DNA from: Coprobacillus cateniformis
GTDB lineage: Bacteria; Bacillota_I; Bacilli_A; Erysipelotrichales; Coprobacillaceae
Assembly (NCBI RefSeq): GCF_009767585.1
Contig: NZ_WSNW01000001.1
Span: forward strand, 3,432,041 to 3,496,040
DNA: 64,000 nt
Reading direction: 5' to 3'
Numbering within the stretch: position 1 is the first letter of the stretch; every line of letters starts with the position of its first letter. The notes beneath the pieces were generated by a model. It searched no databases and was not told the origin of the DNA. It worked only from the letters and a program-made list of their open reading frames with translations. Below are positions 59,822 to 64,000 of the stretch, piece after piece. Made by a program: the position numbers and the translations under genes.

Positions 59822-61585
59822 TTATGACTGCATCGATAAAAGTACAGCAGCTACATTTTCTAAATTCATTTTAGCAGTTCTTATAGATTCATATTCAATA
59901 TCACTACAAGTCTCAAAATCAACTTTCTTTGTCATTTTCTTAAATTGTGATAATTCATCCTTGATCTGTGATTTAACAGTCTTATCTAATTCTTTACCAT
60001 GTTGAGATAACCCTGAATCAACTTGCATAATAAGAGTTTCAACTTCATTCTTAAAAATTAATCTTTCTTTAAGAATAGCATCTTGTTGTGCAAATTGTTC
60101 TGCTTCATGAATTGCCCTTTCAATATCATCGTCAGACATATGTGTATCATTTTCAATTGTCATACTTTGCATATTTCCACTAGCTAAATCTTTAGCAGTG
60201 ACATTCACAATACCATTTGCATCAATCTCAAAAGTCACTTCAATTTGTGGGACTCCCCTCATTGCACGTTTGATTTTCTTCAATTTAAACTTTCCTAAAC
60301 TTTTATTATCTCTTGCTAATGGTCGTTCACCTTGTAAAACATTAATTTCTACTTGTGTTTGGAAATTTGATGAAGTTGTAAACACTTGGCTATGACTTGT
60401 TGGAATTGTTGTATTTCTATCAATGAGTGGTGTTGCAACACCACCAACAGTCTCAATCGACAATGTTAACGGCATAACATCTAATAATAACACATCATAA
60501 CTTCCCATTGCTGAAACATCGCCAGATAATTTTCCACCTTGAATGCCAGCCCCCATAGCAACACATTCATCAGGATTTAATGACTGACTTGGTGTGATTC
60601 CAGTCACTTCTTTAATCTTATCTTGAACAGCTGGTATTCTTGATGAACCACCAACCAAAATGATTTTATCTAATTCAGCAGGTAATAACCTTGCATCATT
60701 TAGTGCATTCTGCATTGGCAAGATTGTACGTTCAACAAGTTGTTGTGTTAATTGATTGAATTGTGATCGAGAAATTGTCATATCGATATTTTTAGGTCCT
60801 TGTGCCGTTGTTGTAATAAATGGTAAAGAAATTGTAGCAGAAGTCATTGTTGATAATTCGATCTTTGCTTTTTCGGCTGCTTCTTCAATACGTTGCATAG
60901 CAACCATATCGTGCGATAAGTCAATGCCTTCTCTTTTTTGAAATTCTTTATGAATATATTGTGCCAAACATTGATTAAAATCATCACCACCCAAATGATT
61001 ATCACCAGATGTTGATAAAACTTCAATAACGCCATTTCCAATTTCGATAATAGAAACATCAAATGTTCCTCCACCTAAATCAAAAACCATAATTTTTTGA
61101 CCATAACTATTCTCTAGACCATAAGCCAAAGCAGCAGCAGTAGGTTCATTGATAATTCTTAAAACTTCCAATCCTGCAATACGCCCAGCATCTTTTGTAG
61201 CTTGTCTTTGAGCATCATTAAAATAAGCAGGAACTGTAATAACTGCTTGCGTAACATCTTCATTTAAATAAGACTCAGCATCCATTTTCAACTTTTGTAA
61301 GATCATAGCAGAGATTTCCTGTGGAGTATAATCTTTTTGATCAATTCTTTTTGTATATCTTGTCCCAATTTCTCTTTTAATTGAAGAAATCGTCTGTTGT
61401 GGATTTGTCACAGCTTGACGTTTCGCATTTTCACCTACCAAACGTTTTCCATCCTTTGTAAAAGCCACAACACTTGGTGTTGTTTTCATTCCTTCACTGT
61501 TTGGAATAATTGTTGTTTTACCATTTTCGATAAACGCCATACAACTATTTGTTGTTCCTAAATCAATACCAATAATTTTACCCAT
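59822..61585 (-). CDS. dnaK: Hsp70 chaperone (DnaK-like)
   Basis: A 587-residue Hsp70: ATPase motifs IIGIDLGTTNSCMAF, TVPAYFNDAQRQATKDAGRI, VFDLGGGTFDVSIIE and LVGGSSRIPAVQ, then linker DVMPLTLSIETVGG and a substrate domain. It is shorter than the usual 605-640 residues: the C-terminal lid is trimmed and ends ENVAAVLLSMQS without the acidic tail. No grpE or hrcA is adjacent and no CIRCE element is seen. It lies in an operon with a J-domain protein and a DUF5685 protein, so it may be a specialised second Hsp70. Confidence 0.93.
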   Translation of the reverse strand: MGKIIGIDLGTTNSCMAFIENGKTTIIPNSEGMKTTPSVVAFTKDGKRLVGENAKRQAVTNPQQTISSIKREIGTRYTKRIDQKDYTPQEISAMILQKLKMDAESYLNEDVTQAVITVPAYFNDAQRQATKDAGRIAGLEVLRIINEPTAAALAYGLENSYGQKIMVFDLGGGTFDVSIIEIGNGVIEVLSTSGDNHLGGDDFNQCLAQYIHKEFQKREGIDLSHDMVAMQRIEEAAEKAKIELSTMTSATISLPFITTTAQGPKNIDMTISRSQFNQLTQQLVERTILPMQNALNDARLLPAELDKIILVGGSSRIPAVQDKIKEVTGITPSQSLNPDECVAMGAGIQGGKLSGDVSAMGSYDVLLLDVMPLTLSIETVGGVATPLIDRNTTIPTSHSQVFTTSSNFQTQVEINVLQGERPLARDNKSLGKFKLKKIKRAMRGVPQIEVTFEIDANGIVNVTAKDLASGNMQSMTIENDTHMSDDDIERAIHEAEQFAQQDAILKERLIFKNEVETLIMQVDSGLSQHGKELDKTVKSQIKDELSQFKKMTKKVDFETCSDIEYESIRTAKMNLENVAAVLLSMQS

Positions 61586-61603
61586 ATATGAATCTCCTTT
61601 TCT

Positions 61604-62218
61604 TTATCTACAGCAGCAAGCTGAACATAATTGAAACATTAAAATACTATAACAGCAGTTTGCCATACCAGCATATGGTGAACCATATGTCTGTTGACCT
61701 GTACGATATTGTCCTTGACTTGATTGTAATTGTTGAACCAAGAATAAATATTGTAAGTTTCCAGGTTCCATTTGCGCCGCTGTTTGTGCATATTCTAAAG
61801 CTGTAATATTATTACCAATACCATTCATGGCAACAGCACTATAATAAAACCACATTGCATTACGCGTTCTCAATTGCTCCAAAACATTTAAAGCATCCTG
61901 AAAACGTCTAGCATTAATATAGGCTGCTGCATCATTAAAGGCAGCCTGTTCATTTCCATTATACTGATAAGTTGACTGGCCAGATTGACCATTCGCTTGT
62001 GTTCCACCATAATTTTGATTTGTAAACCCTCGTTTACGACCATCCATAATAGTTTTATACGCATTTTGAACCTGTTTAAATTTTTCAGTGTATTCAGCCT
62101 GATGAACACTATTAATATTAGCATCTGGGTGATATTTTTTACTTAACTCACGATATGCTTTTTTGACTTCGTCATCACTAGCACTTGATGATACACCTAA
62201 CACTTGATATGGATCCAT
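61604..62218 (-). CDS. J-domain protein
   Basis: A 204-residue protein with an N-terminal J domain (MDPYQVLGVSSSASDDEVKK, H-P-D in KKYHPDANINS), no zinc-finger region, a low-complexity linker rich in Gly/Gln/Asn, a helical TPR-like part (DAAAYINARRFQDALNVLEQ; ALEYAQTAAQMEPGN), and a hydrophobic, cysteine-rich tail ending SACCCR. It should stimulate the Hsp70 encoded 18 bases downstream. Its ATG overlaps the DUF5685 stop. Confidence 0.9.
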   Translation of the reverse strand: MDPYQVLGVSSSASDDEVKKAYRELSKKYHPDANINSVHQAEYTEKFKQVQNAYKTIMDGRKRGFTNQNYGGTQANGQSGQSTYQYNGNEQAAFNDAAAYINARRFQDALNVLEQLRTRNAMWFYYSAVAMNGIGNNITALEYAQTAAQMEPGNLQYLFLVQQLQSSQGQYRTGQQTYGSPYAGMANCCYSILMFQLCSACCCR

Positions 62219-63051
62219 TACTTCTTATCCTCCGCTTTTTTGTTCCTTTTTATTTCATATTTCAGCCAAACACCACTATATAAGATATTTCTCATTAATG
62301 GTGCATTTTCTATAATCGGTAAACATTCAAACACTTCAGCTGATTTTGAAATCATCATTTCTAAAATAGAATAACAATAATCATCAAAATCATCTCTTTT
62401 ATAATCATCCAAGAAAGGGTTATATCGTTTCTTTTTTATGTCATCTTCAATATCATCATAAGCATCCATAAAATAAATGAATTTCCCTAGATAAAATCCC
62501 AATTCATATAAATCATCACGCCATTCATCATCCTTATAAGCACAAATCTCACCCATAACCTGACCAAAGTATTGAGATATTTCATCTAAATTATGCATCT
62601 TCTGATTTTCATATTGATGAATTTGTCTCAGACAATTCTCAATTTTCTCAATCTTATCTGGATATTCATCTTTTATTTTTAAATAACATTTCTCAATCCA
62701 TTTCTTATAAATATTCCTTGAAACACGCTTCTCATCCAACCAATCATCCTCACACTTATAATAAGTTAAAACGATTGTCATTTGTGCCGCATAATCAATA
62801 CATTCATTAAAACTTTTCAAATATTTATGAATAGGATGCAATAAGCAATGAGACATTTCTTGTTTTGTTTCTGGTTCATATAAACCATTCAGCAACAAGG
62901 CTACAAATGTTAAATCATAGTTTAAAGATACCTGCCCTTTATAACCATATTTCTCTTTTAATGTTTGACATAATCCACAATAAAAAGAATGATAGATATC
63001 AAACTCTTTAAACTTTAATTCTGGTTTATTAATGACAACATATCCAAACAT
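62218..63051 (-). CDS. DUF5685-family protein
   Basis: A 277-residue protein that starts MFGYVVINKPELKFKEFDIY and contains HSFYCGLCQTLKEKYG (C-G-L-C), RVSRNIYKKWIEKC and YFMDAYDDIEDDIKKKRYNP, matching the DUF5685 family as I recall it. The D-A-Y-D-D-I-x-x-D pattern is acidic and could bind metal, a feature reminiscent of prenyl-synthase-like helical folds; that is speculation. It is first in the DUF5685-DnaJ-Hsp70 operon. Confidence 0.82.
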   Translation of the reverse strand: MFGYVVINKPELKFKEFDIYHSFYCGLCQTLKEKYGYKGQVSLNYDLTFVALLLNGLYEPETKQEMSHCLLHPIHKYLKSFNECIDYAAQMTIVLTYYKCEDDWLDEKRVSRNIYKKWIEKCYLKIKDEYPDKIEKIENCLRQIHQYENQKMHNLDEISQYFGQVMGEICAYKDDEWRDDLYELGFYLGKFIYFMDAYDDIEDDIKKKRYNPFLDDYKRDDFDDYCYSILEMMISKSAEVFECLPIIENAPLMRNILYSGVWLKYEIKRNKKAEDKK

Positions 63052-63080
63052 CTCTCGTCCTCTTTCTTTATGACTTATCT

Positions 63081-63110
63081 ATCATACCACTTTTTTTATA
63101 CGATTGTCAT
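63081..63110 (-). promoter_or_regulatory. Promoter of DUF5685-DnaJ-Hsp70 operon
   Basis: ATGACA (63110-63105), 18 bases, TATGAT (63086-63081) on the minus strand. No CIRCE-like repeat lies around it. Confidence 0.55.
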
Positions 63111-63181
63111 TAGTATAGGACTCAGATATTAACTATACATGAACAAAATTAAAAAAACCGTAAAAAAATATCTATCCAAAT

Positions 63182-63202
63182 TAAAAAAACACACAAGTGT
63201 GT
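63182..63202 (-). terminator. Terminator downstream of the decayed frame
   Basis: On the minus strand ACACAC, loop TT, GTGTGT, followed by seven T. Confidence 0.8.
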
Positions 63203-63640
63203 CTGTATTTTTCAAGTATTATTATTTATAACTTTTTAGCACATGTCATGATGTAGTCTCTTTTATTGGTTGATATCATTTGTTTTACTTGGTTTAATAC
63301 CAATTTTTGATTCCAAGATTTTTTTGCATAGACTTATGATCGAGCACATGTGAGTTTTCTAGAGTGCATCTTTAAAATATCTCATACCGCCTTGATAATC
63401 AGAATAAACATAAGTATAAATGATTGTTTTCATAAATTTATCATATATCTTTTGAATTTCTTTAGACATATGGTTTCACATGCAAATTGAAATCTAATAT
63501 ATCAATAAGGATGGCTATGACTTTGCCAATTGATAAATTTTATTACGAGTAATCAATATGGTTTTTGGATAACTTTGATTTGTAAAATGAATGAATATAT
63601 TCTGTACATTTATGATAAGCGCTCTTTCAATTAATCATAT
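63203..63640 (-). pseudogene. Decayed gene, possibly ComK-like
   Basis: On the minus strand successive protein-like fragments survive in different frames: NVQNIFIHFTNQSYPKTILI, a 36-codon frame at 63359-63469 (MSKEIQKIYDKFMKTIIYTY, then VYSDYQGGMRYFKDAL), and a last piece with NKRDYIMTCAKKL before a terminator. The Y-S-D-Y-Q-G-G-M-R-Y-F-K pattern recalls the Y-G-S-S-Y-x-G-R segment of ComK, the competence regulator, but the match is weak. No intact start-to-stop gene remains. Confidence 0.4.
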
Positions 63641-63645
63641 TCTCT

Positions 63646-63969
63646 TTAAGAAACAGAATGCATACAATAGGCTCCCTTTCCACAAAAGTTAGATTTTAAA
63701 TCTAAAAATTTTTCAAGATAGCATAATATTGTATATAACATAGCTCGATTTTCAAATTCTTCACGTGTTTGTGGTAATTCATCGTGTTGATAATGTTTTT
63801 TTAAAATAGATAACTCCTCTTTTAAGCCTTCAACATCATTATTCTCATGATATTCAAAAGACATCTTATTTATAAAATCAGACATATCTAAAGCTTGATT
63901 CCCCACAAAATCAATACGAACAATGAAATCATATATATCTTTAAGGACATTAATTTGTTCTTTCCTCAT
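63646..63969 (-). CDS. Hypothetical protein
   Basis: An unrecognised 107-residue, mostly helical acidic protein (LKDIYDFIVRIDFVGNQALD; EELSILKKHYQHDELPQTRE) with a cysteine-containing tail (NFCGKGAYCMHSVS). No ribosome site of good quality is visible before the ATG, and no family can be assigned. It is at the end of the window, so its upstream neighbour is unseen. Confidence 0.5.
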   Translation of the reverse strand: MRKEQINVLKDIYDFIVRIDFVGNQALDMSDFINKMSFEYHENNDVEGLKEELSILKKHYQHDELPQTREEFENRAMLYTILCYLEKFLDLKSNFCGKGAYCMHSVS

Positions 63970-64000
63970 TAATAAATATTGAAGTTCATATTTTGTATCA

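Noticed and set aside
1..64000. CRISPR array, tRNA, rRNA, intact IS or prophage
   Set aside because: Looked for on both strands; no direct-repeat array, tRNA cloverleaf, rRNA segment, complete transposase or phage structural gene was found by eye.

Overview
The window is AT-rich chromosomal DNA from a low-GC Gram-positive bacterium (Bacillota). Strong purine-rich Shine-Dalgarno sites, extended -10 promoters, a T-box leader, RNase HIII, MutS2, a CvpA-family protein and DUF1836 all point that way. The gene content (type IV pili, DUF5685-DnaJ-Hsp70, paired HlyIII proteins) would suit a gut member of the Erysipelotrichia/Coprobacillus group. That placement is inference; no rRNA or tRNA gene is present to test it.

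Layout. 1-8000 holds housekeeping genes: cvpA-mutS2-uvrC run leftward from a consensus promoter and face a divergent RNase HIII homologue that lacks two catalytic aspartates; then come a NUDIX hydrolase and lspA-rluD-dCMP deaminase. 8000-15000 holds two HlyIII-family membrane proteins around a DUF1836 regulator, a membrane-anchored MutS-like ATPase, a HAD phosphatase, an acetyltransferase and uppP. 15000-19150 is accessory: a decayed HelD-like helicase, a ligand-binding domain protein, a Cro/C1 protein beside a truncated gene, a transglutaminase-like protein, and a Vat-type xenobiotic acetyltransferase behind an apparent leader-peptide attenuator. 19300-25700 holds rlmD, a cyclic-di-GMP-I riboswitch followed by structured RNA instead of an ordinary gene, pepD, a small Smr protein, a MATE transporter, a pseudouridine synthase that appears to start at AUU, and an RpiR-type regulator. 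25800-29700 holds purC and a predicted tryptophan ABC transporter behind a T-box.

30100-40930 is one leftward type IV pilus operon of twelve genes: major pilin, prepilin peptidase, PilC, PilM, PilN, PilO, three minor pilin-like proteins, PilB, PilT and a last pilin. One minor pilin carries carbohydrate-binding-like modules. A GGDEF/EAL protein lies just beyond it and a second EAL protein at 57.9-59.7 kb. With the riboswitch and a PilB N-terminus resembling the MshEN domain, this suggests a cyclic-di-GMP circuit tied to pili.

45100-64000 holds transporters, a PHP phosphatase, an oxidoreductase, an SOS-like cassette (Y-family polymerase plus small partner, divergent from an S24 self-cleaving repressor, with a palindrome over the polymerase promoter), further NUDIX, GNAT and AraC genes, and a DUF5685-DnaJ-Hsp70 operon. 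An IS3-type relic and a decayed reading frame lie in the gaps.

No CRISPR array, tRNA, rRNA, intact insertion sequence or prophage was seen. Family names come from recognised motifs, not database searches.
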